A DNA stretch of 64,000 nucleotides from assembly GCF_003116095.1 (NCBI RefSeq), contig NZ_LGRA01000021.1, forward strand, positions 1,786,987 through 1,850,986, read 5' to 3'. Shown here in pieces: positions 34,158 to 44,153 of the stretch. A model generated the notes under the pieces. That model was not told where the DNA came from. It did not search any database and saw nothing but the letters and a program-made list of their open reading frames with translations. The stretch is from Azospirillum sp. TSO35-2 (lineage in GTDB: Bacteria; Pseudomonadota; Alphaproteobacteria; Azospirillales; Azospirillaceae). Every line of letters starts with the position of its first letter. The first letter of the stretch is position 1. Position numbers and translations under genes: made by a program.

Positions 34158-35153
34158 ATGAGTCTCGCAACCTTCGATCTTTCCCCGCTCCGGCGCGCCG
34201 ACCGCTGGCACCCGGCGGAACTGGCCTTCTGGCTGCTGCCGGTCGCCGCCTATCTGGTCTTTCCCGACAATCTGGTCCTGCTGACCCAGATCGCCATCAC
34301 CGCGCTGTTCTGCCTGTCGCTGGACCTGATCCTCGGCTATGCCGGCATCGTGTCGCTGGGACACGCCGCATTCTTCGGGTTCGGCGCCTACGCGGCCGGG
34401 CTGCTGGCCGCCAACGGCATCGGCGATCCGCTGGCCGGCCTGGCGGTCGCCGCGCTGGCCAGCGCGGCGCTCGGCTTCGTCACCAGCTTCCTGGTGCTGC
34501 GCGGCTCCGACCTGACCCGGCTGATGGTGACGCTGGGCATCGCGATGATGCTGTACGAGGTCGCCAACAAGCTGACCGACCTCACCGGCGGGGTCGACGG
34601 GCTGCAGGGCATCGAGATGACGCCGCTGCTCGGCCGGTTCAGCTTCGACCTCTACGGCAAGACCGCCTACTGGTACGCGGTCGCCGTCCTGTTCCTGCTG
34701 TTCTGGGCGGCGCGCAGGCTGGTGCACAGCCCCTTCGGGCTGAGCCTGAAGGGCATCCGCCTGAACGTGGCGCGCATGCCGGCGATCGGGGCGCCGGTCA
34801 ACGCCCGGCTGTCCGCCATCTACACCATCGGCGCCGCCTATGCCGGGATCGCCGGGGCGCTGCTGGCCCAGACGACGCAGTTCGTCGCCCTCGACGTCCT
34901 GTCCTTCAACCGGTCGGCGGAGCTGATGCTGATCCTGGTTCTCGGCGGGTCGGGGTCGCTCTACGGCGCGGTGATCGGGACCATCGTCTTCATGTCGGCC
35001 CACCATGTGCTGTCCGACATGAACCCGGAATACTGGCAGTTCTGGCTGGGCGCCCTGCTGGTGCTGGTGGTGCTCTTCGCGCGGGACGGCGTGATGGGCA
35101 GCGTGCGGCGGCTGAGCCATGCGGCCGGTGGTCGCCGGAAGGGGGAACGGTGA
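34158..35153 (+). CDS. LIV-type ABC permease, LivM-like
   Basis: A 331-residue permease of the LivM class. It has the family segment YAGIVSLGHAAFFGFGAYAAG and the coupling-loop region LKGIRLNVARMPAIGAPVNA. The ATG at 34158 lies 7 nt after AGAGGA; the ATG at 34152 is too close. It follows LivH by 11 bp and shares TGATG with the next ATPase gene, indicating translational coupling. Confidence 0.92.
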   Translation: MSLATFDLSPLRRADRWHPAELAFWLLPVAAYLVFPDNLVLLTQIAITALFCLSLDLILGYAGIVSLGHAAFFGFGAYAAGLLAANGIGDPLAGLAVAALASAALGFVTSFLVLRGSDLTRLMVTLGIAMMLYEVANKLTDLTGGVDGLQGIEMTPLLGRFSFDLYGKTAYWYAVAVLFLLFWAARRLVHSPFGLSLKGIRLNVARMPAIGAPVNARLSAIYTIGAAYAGIAGALLAQTTQFVALDVLSFNRSAELMLILVLGGSGSLYGAVIGTIVFMSAHHVLSDMNPEYWQFWLGALLVLVVLFARDGVMGSVRRLSHAAGGRRKGER

Positions 35154-35897
35154 TGGATTACGCGCTGCAAACCCGCAATCTCGCCAAGAATTTCGGCGGC
35201 TTCACCGCCACCAACAACGTCAGCCTGAACATCGAGGCCGGCGCGCGCCACGCGCTGATCGGCCCGAACGGCGCCGGCAAGACCACGCTGATCAACCTGC
35301 TCACCGGCTTCCTGGAGCCGACGGCGGGCCGCGTCATCCTCCAGGGCGAGGATGTGACGCGGCTGGGACAGCACCAGCGGGTCAAGCGCGGTCTGGCGCG
35401 GACCTTCCAGATCAACCGCCTGTTCGCCGACCTGACCGTGCTGGAATCGGTGACCATGGCGGTCAACGAGCGGCTGGGGGTGGGCGCCCGCTTCTGGAAG
35501 CCGGTCGGCGCCCATCATCAGGCGGTCGACGAGGCGGTGGCATTGCTGGACAGCCTGCGCCTGCTCGACGTCGCCCACGCGACGACGCGCAGCCTCGCCT
35601 ACGGCAAGCAGCGGCTGATCGAGATCGCGCTGGCTTTGGCGATGAAGCCCCGCGTCCTGCTGCTGGACGAGCCGGCGGCCGGCGTGCCGACCACCGAAAG
35701 CCGCGAGCTGTTCGAGTCCATCGCCGCCCTGCCGCGCGACGTGACCATCCTGCTGATCGAGCATGACATGGATCTGGTGTTCCGCTTCGCCGACCGCATC
35801 TCGGTCCTGGTCGGCGGCGCGCTGCTGACCCACGGCACGCCCGAGGTGATCGCCAGCGATCCGAAGGTCCGCGAAGTCTATCTGGGGGAGGCGATCT

Positions 35898-35905
<8 letters not shown>
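35153..35905 (+). CDS. LIV-type ABC ATPase, LivG-like
   Basis: A 250-residue ATPase: Walker A GPNGAGKTT near residue 40, RTFQINRLF (Q-loop), the unusual signature SLAYGKQRLIEIALAL in place of LSGGQ, LLLDEPAAGV (Walker B) and LIEHDMDLVF (H-switch). The LAYGxQR form is common in LivG proteins, so the protein should be active. The ATG overlaps the LivM stop. Confidence 0.92.
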
Positions 35906-36605
<700 letters not shown>

Positions 36606-36622
36606 TCGACAGGAAGACCGTC

Positions 36623-37210
36623 ATGAAAGCGATCGACATCATCCACGCCGAACACCGCGCGCTGGGCGCCGTGCTCCAGGCGTTCGGCTTCATCCTCGAC
36701 GAGGTGCGCGACGGCCGGTTGAAGCCCGATTTCGCCCTGCTGGAGGCGATGATCGAATACATCACCGAGGTCCCCGACAAGCTGCATCACCCCAAGGAGG
36801 ACGACGTCCTGTTCGTCGCCCTGCGGGCGCGCATCCCGCAGGCGGGCGCGCTGATCGACAAGCTCCAGCGCGATCATGCCGAGGGCGCCCAGCACATTCT
36901 GGAACTGCGCGACGCGCTGCGCCGCTACCGGGAGGAGGGGGAGGGCGGCTTCCAGGCCTTCGAGACGACGGTCCGCGCCTATGTCGCCACGTCCTGGGCG
37001 CATGTCGGGTTGGAGGAGCGCGAACTGCTGCCGCTGGCCCGCAAGGGGCTGAGCCGGGAGGATTGGGCCGGCATCGACGCCGCGTTCGAAGCCAACAAGG
37101 ATCCATGGTCCGGCCCGGCCGGGGAGTTTCGCTCGCTGTTCTCCCGCATCGTGTCGATGGTTCCCGCACCCTACGGCCTCGGCCCGTCCGCCGGCCCCGC
37201 CGGGCTCTGA
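36623..37210 (+). CDS. Hemerythrin-domain protein at the end of the gentisate operon
   Basis: A 195-residue four-helix protein with hemerythrin HHE spacing: IIHAEHRALG (helix 1), LHHPKEDDVLF (helix 2), RDHAEGAQHILEL (helix 3) and WAHVGLEERELLPLA (helix 4). These would hold a di-iron site binding O2 or NO. It begins 18 bp after the LivF stop, so it is probably co-transcribed with the aromatic pathway, whose dioxygenase and monooxygenase both use O2. Oxygen supply or iron-enzyme protection are guesses. A non-hemerythrin four-helix fold is unlikely. Confidence 0.85.
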   Translation: MKAIDIIHAEHRALGAVLQAFGFILDEVRDGRLKPDFALLEAMIEYITEVPDKLHHPKEDDVLFVALRARIPQAGALIDKLQRDHAEGAQHILELRDALRRYREEGEGGFQAFETTVRAYVATSWAHVGLEERELLPLARKGLSREDWAGIDAAFEANKDPWSGPAGEFRSLFSRIVSMVPAPYGLGPSAGPAGL

Positions 37211-37295
37211 CGCACGACGCGGGGTGGCAGGGACCCGGGAGAGGACCCACGCCGGGGCCGGCGCATCCGCGCCGCGCCGGGGCGAGCCTGGCGCT

Positions 37296-38783
37296 CTACA
37301 GGTCCCGGTCGAGCGGGAAGATCGGGCGGCGTGCGCGCCGGAAGGGCAGCTTGGTCAGGTCGGGCGTGCACAGCGCGCCGCTGTCGGCGACGATGACCTC
37401 GCCGGCGATGGGCTCGAACGACGCGCGGAAATGCTGCATCGACTTGACCGTGACCGACCGGCAGCGCTCCGGCGTGATGCCGAACGCGCGGAACTGGCCG
37501 AGATCAAGCATCTGCGCGGCGTTTGAAACGACGAGCACGTCGATGCCGCCGATGCGGATGACCGCCGAGGGGCCGAAGCTGCCCTTCAGCCCGGCCATCA
37601 TCGGTCCCTCCCCGACATAGTCGCCGGCAAACAGGCCGAGCAGCGTGGCCGTGACGTCGAGCGGGCCGCCACCGAAGCGGGGATCGGTCTTGCCGCCGAG
37701 CCGGAGCCGGACCGTTTCGCCCGGCTCGCGGCCCGAAAGCTCCGCCACGGCCTCGGGGTCCACCAGCCCGCCGAGGCAGGCATCCTCGACCTCCGCCGCG
37801 AGCAGCGCCGCCAGCAGGCGGGTGGAATCGCCATAGGCTCCGCCGCCCGGATTGTCCGCGTAGTCGGCGATGACGAGCGGACCCTGCGTCGCCTGGTAAC
37901 TCCGTGCCCGTGCCGCGGCGTCTTCGACGGACAGATAGTGGTTCACCACCTCGTTGCGCCGGTTCCAGATGTCGTCGGCGATCTCGCGGATGAAGGCGCG
38001 GTGCAGGGCGACATCGCCCTGGCAGGTGACGAGCACCGTCGGCCCGACCTCGGCGATGTCCGCGTTGCCGAATCCACCGTTGACCGACACGGCGAAGACG
38101 TCGGGTTCCTGTTCATAGGCGACGGCCCGGGCGAGCCGCCCGACCATCGGTCCCGTGTCGGTGCGTCCGCCGGTCGCCTCCTCCAGCATCGGCCGGTGCT
38201 CGCGCAGCGTCACCGGGCGGATCTCGCCCGTCATGGCGCGGGCGAGGATGGAGGCCGCCTGGACTCCGCGCTCGCGCATGTCGACATGCGGGTAGGTCTT
38301 GTAGCCGATGACGATCTGCGCGTGGGCAACCATCGCCTCGGTGACGTTGGCGTGTGGGTCCAGCGTGATGCCGATGGGGATGTCCGGCCCGACGATGGCG
38401 CGGATGCGCGTGAGCAGTTCGCCCTCGCCATCCTCCCGATGTTCGGCGACCATCGCCCCGTGCAACCCGAGGAGGATGCCGTCGATCCTGCCGCGGTTCC
38501 GGGCGACGGCGGCGAGGATGACTCCCGCGATGTGTTCATAGGCCTCCTCGGTGACTGGACCGGCGGGCGTCGCCCCCGTGCTGATGGGGTGGATGACGGT
38601 CCAACCGTCGCGGCGGGCGATGTCGAGGAAGCCGCCGAGCGGCGTGTTGGCGGCGCCGCGCTCGGCGAAGGCCACATCGCCTTCGTACCAGTAGCGGTCG
38701 CGAAACGCCTTCAGGTCCGTCTTGCGGCAGGAGAAGGTGTTGCTTTCATGCTGGAACTCGGCGGTGAGCACCGTGAAGGGCAT
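37296..38783 (-). CDS. M81 family (MlrC-like) metallopeptidase
   Basis: A 495-residue protein of peptidase family M81, named after MlrC of microcystin degradation. TAEFQHESNTF at the N-terminus, GILLGLHGAMVAEH, GITLDPHANVTEAM and IADYADNPGGGAYGD carry the probable zinc ligands and catalytic region. No signal peptide. The ATG at 38783 has GGAGA upstream; 38837 is less likely. It is the last gene of a Dpp-type transporter operon, so it probably hydrolyses an imported peptide or amide. Most family members do not act on microcystin, and the substrate is unknown. Confidence 0.87.
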   Translation of the reverse strand: MPFTVLTAEFQHESNTFSCRKTDLKAFRDRYWYEGDVAFAERGAANTPLGGFLDIARRDGWTVIHPISTGATPAGPVTEEAYEHIAGVILAAVARNRGRIDGILLGLHGAMVAEHREDGEGELLTRIRAIVGPDIPIGITLDPHANVTEAMVAHAQIVIGYKTYPHVDMRERGVQAASILARAMTGEIRPVTLREHRPMLEEATGGRTDTGPMVGRLARAVAYEQEPDVFAVSVNGGFGNADIAEVGPTVLVTCQGDVALHRAFIREIADDIWNRRNEVVNHYLSVEDAAARARSYQATQGPLVIADYADNPGGGAYGDSTRLLAALLAAEVEDACLGGLVDPEAVAELSGREPGETVRLRLGGKTDPRFGGGPLDVTATLLGLFAGDYVGEGPMMAGLKGSFGPSAVIRIGGIDVLVVSNAAQMLDLGQFRAFGITPERCRSVTVKSMQHFRASFEPIAGEVIVADSGALCTPDLTKLPFRRARRPIFPLDRDL

Positions 38784-38805
38784 CGCGATCTCTCCGGGGA
38801 TGGGT

Positions 38806-39780
38806 TCAGTCGAGCGGATGGTGGCAGGCGACCGCATGCCGGCCCGTGGTCAGAAGGACCGGCTTCTCGGCGTAGCAGCGGCCGCTGGCGAACGAACAGC
38901 GGGTGGCGAAGGCGCAGCCCGGCGGACGTTCGAACGCGCTGGGGATTTCCCCGGTCAGCCGGGTCACGGCCCGGCGCCGCTCCGGATCGGGCAGGAAGGC
39001 GCTTTCCATCAGCGTGCGCGTGTAGGGATGGCGGTGCGGGGCGTCGGTGGACGGCAGGATCTCCACGGCCGCCCCCAGATACATGACGACGATCCGGTCG
39101 CAGAAGTAGCGCACCAGCCCGAGGTCGTGGGAGATGAAGAGGTAGGTGAGGCCGAGCCGGCTCTTGAGATCGGCCAGAAGCGCGATGATCTGCGCCTGGA
39201 TCGACACGTCCAGCGAGGCGGTCGGTTCGTCCAGCACGATGAGGTTGGGTTCCAGGGCGAGCGCCCGGGCAATGCCGACGCGCTGCTTCTGGCCGCCGGA
39301 AAGCTGGTGCGGGTAGTGTTCGGCAAGCTGCGGATCGAGCCCGGCCATCTCCAGAAGACGGGCGGCCCTCTCCTTGCCTTCGGCGGGGGTGTGCCGGATG
39401 CCGTGCACCTGGAAGGGCTCCATCACCGCGTCGCGGATGGAAAAGCGCGGGTTGATCGAGGAATAGGGGTCTTGGAAGACCATCTGCATGTGGCGCCGCT
39501 GCCGGCGCAGCGCCGCCGGCTTCAGCCCGGCAAGGTCGTTGCCTTCAAAATACACGTGGCCGATGCTCGGCTTCAGCAAATGCAGGGCAAGCCGGGCGAG
39601 CGTGGACTTGCCGCAGCCGGACTCCCCCACCACGCCGGTGACCTTGCCGCGCGGGATGTCGAGGGTGACGCCATCGACGGCGCGCATGGTCCGCTTTCGA
39701 CCGAAGAAGCCGTTCTGCGCGCTGAAGTCGCGGCTGACCCCATCGAAGCGCAGGATCGGGGCGGACATCGGATCAGACAT
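38806..39780 (-). CDS. Dipeptide/oligopeptide ABC ATPase, DppF-like
   Basis: A 324-residue ATPase with GESGCGKST (Walker A), QMVFQDPYSSINPR, QLSGGQKQRVGIARAL and VLDEPTASLD. The C-terminal oligo-HPY region carries a cysteine cluster (CAFATRCSF...CYAEKP...CHHP) that in this family binds an Fe-S cluster or metal. It overlaps the DppD-like gene by 8 bp. Confidence 0.93.
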   Translation of the reverse strand: MSDPMSAPILRFDGVSRDFSAQNGFFGRKRTMRAVDGVTLDIPRGKVTGVVGESGCGKSTLARLALHLLKPSIGHVYFEGNDLAGLKPAALRRQRRHMQMVFQDPYSSINPRFSIRDAVMEPFQVHGIRHTPAEGKERAARLLEMAGLDPQLAEHYPHQLSGGQKQRVGIARALALEPNLIVLDEPTASLDVSIQAQIIALLADLKSRLGLTYLFISHDLGLVRYFCDRIVVMYLGAAVEILPSTDAPHRHPYTRTLMESAFLPDPERRRAVTRLTGEIPSAFERPPGCAFATRCSFASGRCYAEKPVLLTTGRHAVACHHPLD

Positions 39781-40741
39781 GGCCGACCTCCAGCGGATGA
39801 TGGCAGAAGACGATGCTTCCGCCGACGCCCTGGATCGATCCGGCCGGCACCTCCGTTCGGCAATCCGGTGCGGCGGCGGTGCAGCGCGGATGGTACCGGC
39901 AGCCCTTCGGGTAGGCGAAGGCGGTCGGCACCATGCCGGGGATGCCGACCAGGGTCCCTGGCGCCTGCCCCTCCCGCGGGATGCAGCCGATCAGGGCCTT
40001 GGTGTAGGGGTGGCGCGGCCGGGCGAAGATGTCGTGGACGGGTCCCGTCTCGGCACCCCGCCCGGCGTAGAGGACGCTGACCCTGTGGCAGGCCTGCGCC
40101 ACCACGCCCATGTCGTGGGTGATGAGGAGGAGGGCGAGGCCGCGCTCCGCCACGAGATCGCAGAGGATCTGGATGATCTGGGCCTGGATGGTGACGTCGA
40201 GCGCGGTGGTCGGCTCGTCGGCGATGATGAGGTCCGGATCGCCGGCCAGCGCCATGGCGATGACGATGCGCTGCTTCATGCCGCCGGAGAGCTGGTGCGG
40301 ATACTGGCCGTGAATGGCGACGGCCTCGGGGATGCGCAATTGGTGCATGAGGTCGAGACTGCGGGCGCGGGCCGCCGCCGCCGACAGCCCGGCATGGAGG
40401 CGCGAGGCCTGGTCGATCTGCGCGCCGACCGTCAGGATCGGATCGAGCGACGTCATGGGGTTCTGGGAAATGAGCGCGATGCGTTGGCCGCGCAGGTCGC
40501 GATAGGCGGGCTCCGGCAGGGTGGTGAGGTCGATGCCGTCGAAGCGCACGCGTCCCGCGGTGATCCGTCCGCCGATCAGCGGCAGCAGGCCCATCAGCGT
40601 CATCGCCGTCAACGACTTGCCCGACCCCGATTCACCCACCAGCCCCAGCACCTCACCGCGGTCGAGCGAAAAGCTCACCCGGTCGAGGAGCGGCACCATG
40701 CCGATGGAGACGGACAGGTCGTCGACCGCAAGAAGGCTCAT
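39773..40741 (-). CDS. Dipeptide/oligopeptide ABC ATPase, DppD-like
   Basis: A 322-residue ATPase with GESGSGKSLT (Walker A), LISQNPMTSLDP, QLSGGMKQRIVIAMAL, IADEPTTALDV (Walker B) and LITHDMGVVAQ. The C-terminal oligo-HPY tail contains CRYHPRC. It partners the DppF-like protein and lies 1 bp from the DppC-like permease gene. Confidence 0.93.
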   Translation of the reverse strand: MSLLAVDDLSVSIGMVPLLDRVSFSLDRGEVLGLVGESGSGKSLTAMTLMGLLPLIGGRITAGRVRFDGIDLTTLPEPAYRDLRGQRIALISQNPMTSLDPILTVGAQIDQASRLHAGLSAAAARARSLDLMHQLRIPEAVAIHGQYPHQLSGGMKQRIVIAMALAGDPDLIIADEPTTALDVTIQAQIIQILCDLVAERGLALLLITHDMGVVAQACHRVSVLYAGRGAETGPVHDIFARPRHPYTKALIGCIPREGQAPGTLVGIPGMVPTAFAYPKGCRYHPRCTAAAPDCRTEVPAGSIQGVGGSIVFCHHPLEVGHV

Positions 40742-40742
40742 C

Positions 40743-41588
40743 TCAGCGCTCCTTCAGCCGGTTGCGGATGGCGAGCGCGTCGATGAGCGCGTCGCCGAAC
40801 AGGTTGATGGCGATGACCGTCACCGCGATGGCGAGGCCGGGAAAGAGGATGACCCAGGGCGCCAGATAGATCTGGGCGACGCCGGAACTCATCAGCGCCC
40901 CCCAGCTCGGCAGCGGCGGTTGCGCGCCGAGGCCGAAGAAGCCGAGCGTCGCCTCCAGGATGATGGCGTCGCCGACCGCCAGCATCCCGGCCACGATGAC
41001 CGGCGTCAGCGCGTTGGGGATGAGGTGGCGGGCGAGCACATGCATATGCCCGGATCCGATGCTGACCGCCGCCTCGACATAGGTCTCCCGCTTCAGGGCG
41101 ATGATCTGGCTGCGGGTGAGCCGGGCGAACTGGGCGAGATAGCCGATGGTGATGGCGATGCCCGCGCTCGACAGGCCGGGACCGAGAATGGCGATCAGCA
41201 CCAGGGCGATGAGGATCTCCGGAAACGACCAGGTCACGTCGGCGACGGCCATCAGCACCCGGTCGACCCAGCCGCCGAGATAGCCGGCGACCGCGCCGAG
41301 CACGAGGCCGATCATCACCGACAGGGAGATCGAGGTGACCGCGACGCCCAACGACACGCGGGCGCCGTAGATGATGCGGGAGAGGAGGTCGCGGCCGAAT
41401 TCGTCGGTGCCGAGGAGATGGGCCGCCGACGGCTCCATCACGGCGCCGGCGAGGTTCTGCGCCGCGTAGGGATAGGGCGCCAGCCACGGCGCGGCGATCG
41501 CCGCCGTCACGGCCAGCGCGAGGATCGCGGCCGACGGGGCGCCGCGCGGGCTGGCGATGGCGGAGCGGAGGGCGGTCAGGGCGGCCAT
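40743..41588 (-). CDS. Dipeptide/oligopeptide ABC permease, DppC-like
   Basis: A 281-residue permease with an N-terminal helix followed by the typical LLGTDEFGRDLLSRIIYGARVSL block and an EAA-type loop (AAVSIGSGHMHVLARHLIPN). Five further membrane segments are visible. One base separates it from the next gene on each side, so the whole set is one transcript. Confidence 0.93.
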   Translation of the reverse strand: MAALTALRSAIASPRGAPSAAILALAVTAAIAAPWLAPYPYAAQNLAGAVMEPSAAHLLGTDEFGRDLLSRIIYGARVSLGVAVTSISLSVMIGLVLGAVAGYLGGWVDRVLMAVADVTWSFPEILIALVLIAILGPGLSSAGIAITIGYLAQFARLTRSQIIALKRETYVEAAVSIGSGHMHVLARHLIPNALTPVIVAGMLAVGDAIILEATLGFFGLGAQPPLPSWGALMSSGVAQIYLAPWVILFPGLAIAVTVIAINLFGDALIDALAIRNRLKER

Positions 41589-41589
41589 G

Positions 41590-42516
41590 TCAGCGCATCC
41601 CGTCGCGGATGCGGGGGTCCATCGCCGCCTGGGCCAGATCGCCGACCAGGGTGCCGAGCATGACGGCGATGCCCAGCATCAGGAGGCAGCCCTGGATGAT
41701 CGGATAGTCGCGCTGGTTGAGGGCGGAGATGAGGAGCGAGCCGAGGCCGGGCCGGGCGAAGACGTACTCGATGGTCACGGCTCCGCCGACCACCCAGCCG
41801 ATCTTCAGGCCGAGAATGGTGACGACCGGCAGCAGCGCGTGGCGCAGCACATGGCCCAGATAGATCTGGCGTTTGCTCAGCCCCTTGGCGTGCAGCATGA
41901 AGACGAAGTCCTGCCGCGCGGTTTCCAGCATGGCGGCGCGGGTGACGCGGGCGATCAGGGCGACGCCGCCCAGCCCGACGGTGAGCACGGGCAGCACCAG
42001 CGCGTCGGCGCTGCGGGCCCCGGACACCGGAAACCAGCCGAGTTCCACCGCGAAGACCAGGATCATGAGGAGGCCGAGCCAGAAGTTGGGAACGGTGGCC
42101 CCCATCAGGATGATGGTCATGACCGAGCGGTCGAACCAACTGTCCCGGAAGAAGGTGGCGAGGGCGCCGATCGCGATGCCGACGCTGGCCGAGAAGGCGA
42201 GCGCCAGACCGCCGAGCGCCAGGCTGTGCGGCAGGTTGGCGAGGATGAGGCTGACGACCGGCTGCTTGAGGATGATGGCGTCGCCGAGATCGCCGTGGAA
42301 GACCCGGTCCAGCCACACGCCGTACTGCACGACGAGCGGCCGGTCCAGACCGAATTTCGCGGTCAGTTCGGCCCGCCGTTCGGGCGACGAGCCGATCTGC
42401 AGCATGTTGTCGATGGGGTCGCCCGGCACCAGATGGACGATGGCGAAGACCACCGCCGACATGACGAGGAAGACCGGGATGAGGAGCAGGAGGCGCCTGA
42501 TGAAATAGCCGAACAT
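41590..42516 (-). CDS. Dipeptide/oligopeptide ABC permease, DppB-like
   Basis: A 308-residue permease with the family N-terminus (FIRRLLLLIPVFLVMSAVVF), IVHLVPGDPID and the EAA-type stretch FMLHAKGLSKRQIYLGHVLRHAL. Six membrane helices are evident. It pairs with the DppC-like protein and begins 21 bp after the binding-protein gene. Confidence 0.93.
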   Translation of the reverse strand: MFGYFIRRLLLLIPVFLVMSAVVFAIVHLVPGDPIDNMLQIGSSPERRAELTAKFGLDRPLVVQYGVWLDRVFHGDLGDAIILKQPVVSLILANLPHSLALGGLALAFSASVGIAIGALATFFRDSWFDRSVMTIILMGATVPNFWLGLLMILVFAVELGWFPVSGARSADALVLPVLTVGLGGVALIARVTRAAMLETARQDFVFMLHAKGLSKRQIYLGHVLRHALLPVVTILGLKIGWVVGGAVTIEYVFARPGLGSLLISALNQRDYPIIQGCLLMLGIAVMLGTLVGDLAQAAMDPRIRDGMR

Positions 42517-42537
42517 CCGGGTTGATCCTTGCGGCGT

Positions 42538-44109
42538 CTACTTGGTCACTTCGGCGTCCAGAATGGTCTGGCTGGTCAGGCGGGTGCCCCGCACCACCTC
42601 CGGCAGCTTAAGTTTCCGGGTGGAATAGGCGAAGATGTTGGCCGGCTCGTAGATCGGGGCGAAGGCGTATTGCGACAGAATGTATTCGTGATACGCCTTG
42701 AAATTCGCGACGCGCTCGTCCCAGGTCCTGGCCTTGGTCATGGCGAGGTCGTTCAGCTCCTCCGCCTTCGGGTCGTTCAGCATCGACACGTTCGGGTAGC
42801 CGAGGCGCTTGCCCGAGAAGAACCAGTCGATGATGTCGGCGTTCGTCCAGGAGTAGGAGCGCACCGCCAACTGGTGCTCGGTCTTCTTCTTGTACTGGGC
42901 GTTGATCGAGGAGGGATCGAAGACGGTGATGTCCGCCTGGATGCCGACGTCCTTCAACTGGGCCTGAACGGCTTCGGTGATGCGCTTGAACTCGGTGCCG
43001 TTGGAGGTCCACAGCTTCACCTGCAGCTTCTGGCCGTTCTTCACCCGGACGCCGTCCGGTCCGACCGTCCATCCCGCCTCGTCGAGGAGCTTCTTTGAGC
43101 GATCAGGGTCGTAGGCGATCGCGACCTTCGGGTCGATCCTGGATTCCTGCAGGGACGAAATCAGGAAGCTGTTCGCCGGGGCGCCGACGCCGCCGTAGAG
43201 CGTCTGCCAGATGGCCTTCTGGTTGACGGCGTAGGCCGCCGCCGCCCGCACCTTGATGTCGGTGAAGGGCTCCACGGTGACGTTGATCGGCATGTAGACG
43301 ATCTCGGTGCCGGGAATCATCATCACCTTGATCGACTTCTCCGCCTTGAGGCGGGGCAGGAAGTCGGTCGGCACCGTGTAGAGCAGGTCCACGCCGCCGG
43401 TCTGGAGTTCGAGGAAGGCGGTGGAATCCTCGGCGATCTCGCGCACGGTGATCGTCTTGATCTTGGCCGGACCGCGGTTGACCGACAGGTCCGATCCCCA
43501 GGTGTACGCGTCGTTGCGCACCAGAACGGTGCTCTGGCCGACGGTGAAGGACTGCATCTTGTAGGGGCCGGTGCCGACGGCCGCGGTCACGCCGAACTTG
43601 TCGCCGAGTTCGTCATAGGCCTTGGGGGCGGGGATGCCCATGAAGGAGGAGGCGAGGTTGAACAGCAGATTGGGGTCCGGCGCCTTCATCAGGAAGCGCA
43701 CCGTCAGGTCGTCGACCACCTCCACCTTGTCGATGTTGGCGACCATGTAGGCGTTTTCGGTTCCAGCGAACTTGGGGATCCACCATTCGATGGTCTTGGC
43801 GTTGAAGGGCTCGCCGTCGTGGAACGTCACGCCCGGCTTCAGTTTGAAGGTCCACTGCATGCCGTCGGGCGTCTGCTCCCACGAGGTCGCCAGCGCGCCG
43901 TGGAAGCTCTGGTCGGTGTCCTGCAGGAGGAGCCGGTCGAAGATCAGCGAATTGGCGCTGTTGAGCCGGGTGCCGGTGATGGGGTTGTAGGAGGGGGCGC
44001 CGACTTCGCGCGCCGTGACGGCGAAGGTGGCCTCCTGTGCAAGAAGCGCCGAACAGGAGCAGGCAAGCGCGGAAACGGTGAGCAATGCTAGTCTCGTAAG
44101 CGTCTGCAT
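42538..44109 (-). CDS. Dipeptide/oligopeptide ABC binding protein, DppA-like
   Basis: A 523-residue family 5 solute-binding protein. The signal peptide (LALLTVSALACSCSALLAQ) is followed by SYNPITGTRLNSANSLIFDRLL and WTFKLKPGVTFHDGEPFNAKTI, hallmarks of the DppA/OppA class. GGGGGAA lies 8 nt before the ATG; a longer frame reaching 44664 runs through the RpiR gene and is spurious. It could bind peptides, or other ligands such as glutathione or nickel chelates. The M81 peptidase and divergent oxidase suggest an unusual or D-amino-acid peptide. Confidence 0.92.
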   Translation of the reverse strand: MQTLTRLALLTVSALACSCSALLAQEATFAVTAREVGAPSYNPITGTRLNSANSLIFDRLLLQDTDQSFHGALATSWEQTPDGMQWTFKLKPGVTFHDGEPFNAKTIEWWIPKFAGTENAYMVANIDKVEVVDDLTVRFLMKAPDPNLLFNLASSFMGIPAPKAYDELGDKFGVTAAVGTGPYKMQSFTVGQSTVLVRNDAYTWGSDLSVNRGPAKIKTITVREIAEDSTAFLELQTGGVDLLYTVPTDFLPRLKAEKSIKVMMIPGTEIVYMPINVTVEPFTDIKVRAAAAYAVNQKAIWQTLYGGVGAPANSFLISSLQESRIDPKVAIAYDPDRSKKLLDEAGWTVGPDGVRVKNGQKLQVKLWTSNGTEFKRITEAVQAQLKDVGIQADITVFDPSSINAQYKKKTEHQLAVRSYSWTNADIIDWFFSGKRLGYPNVSMLNDPKAEELNDLAMTKARTWDERVANFKAYHEYILSQYAFAPIYEPANIFAYSTRKLKLPEVVRGTRLTSQTILDAEVTK

Positions 44110-44153
44110 GGAGCTTTCCCCCAATCGATGTGCCGTGTGGTTTCTCCGGTGGA

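Noticed and set aside
37296..38783. Assignment of the M81 protein as a microcystin-degrading MlrC
   Set aside because: Only the family is supported; there are no mlrA, mlrB or mlrD genes and the operon is a Dpp-type importer.
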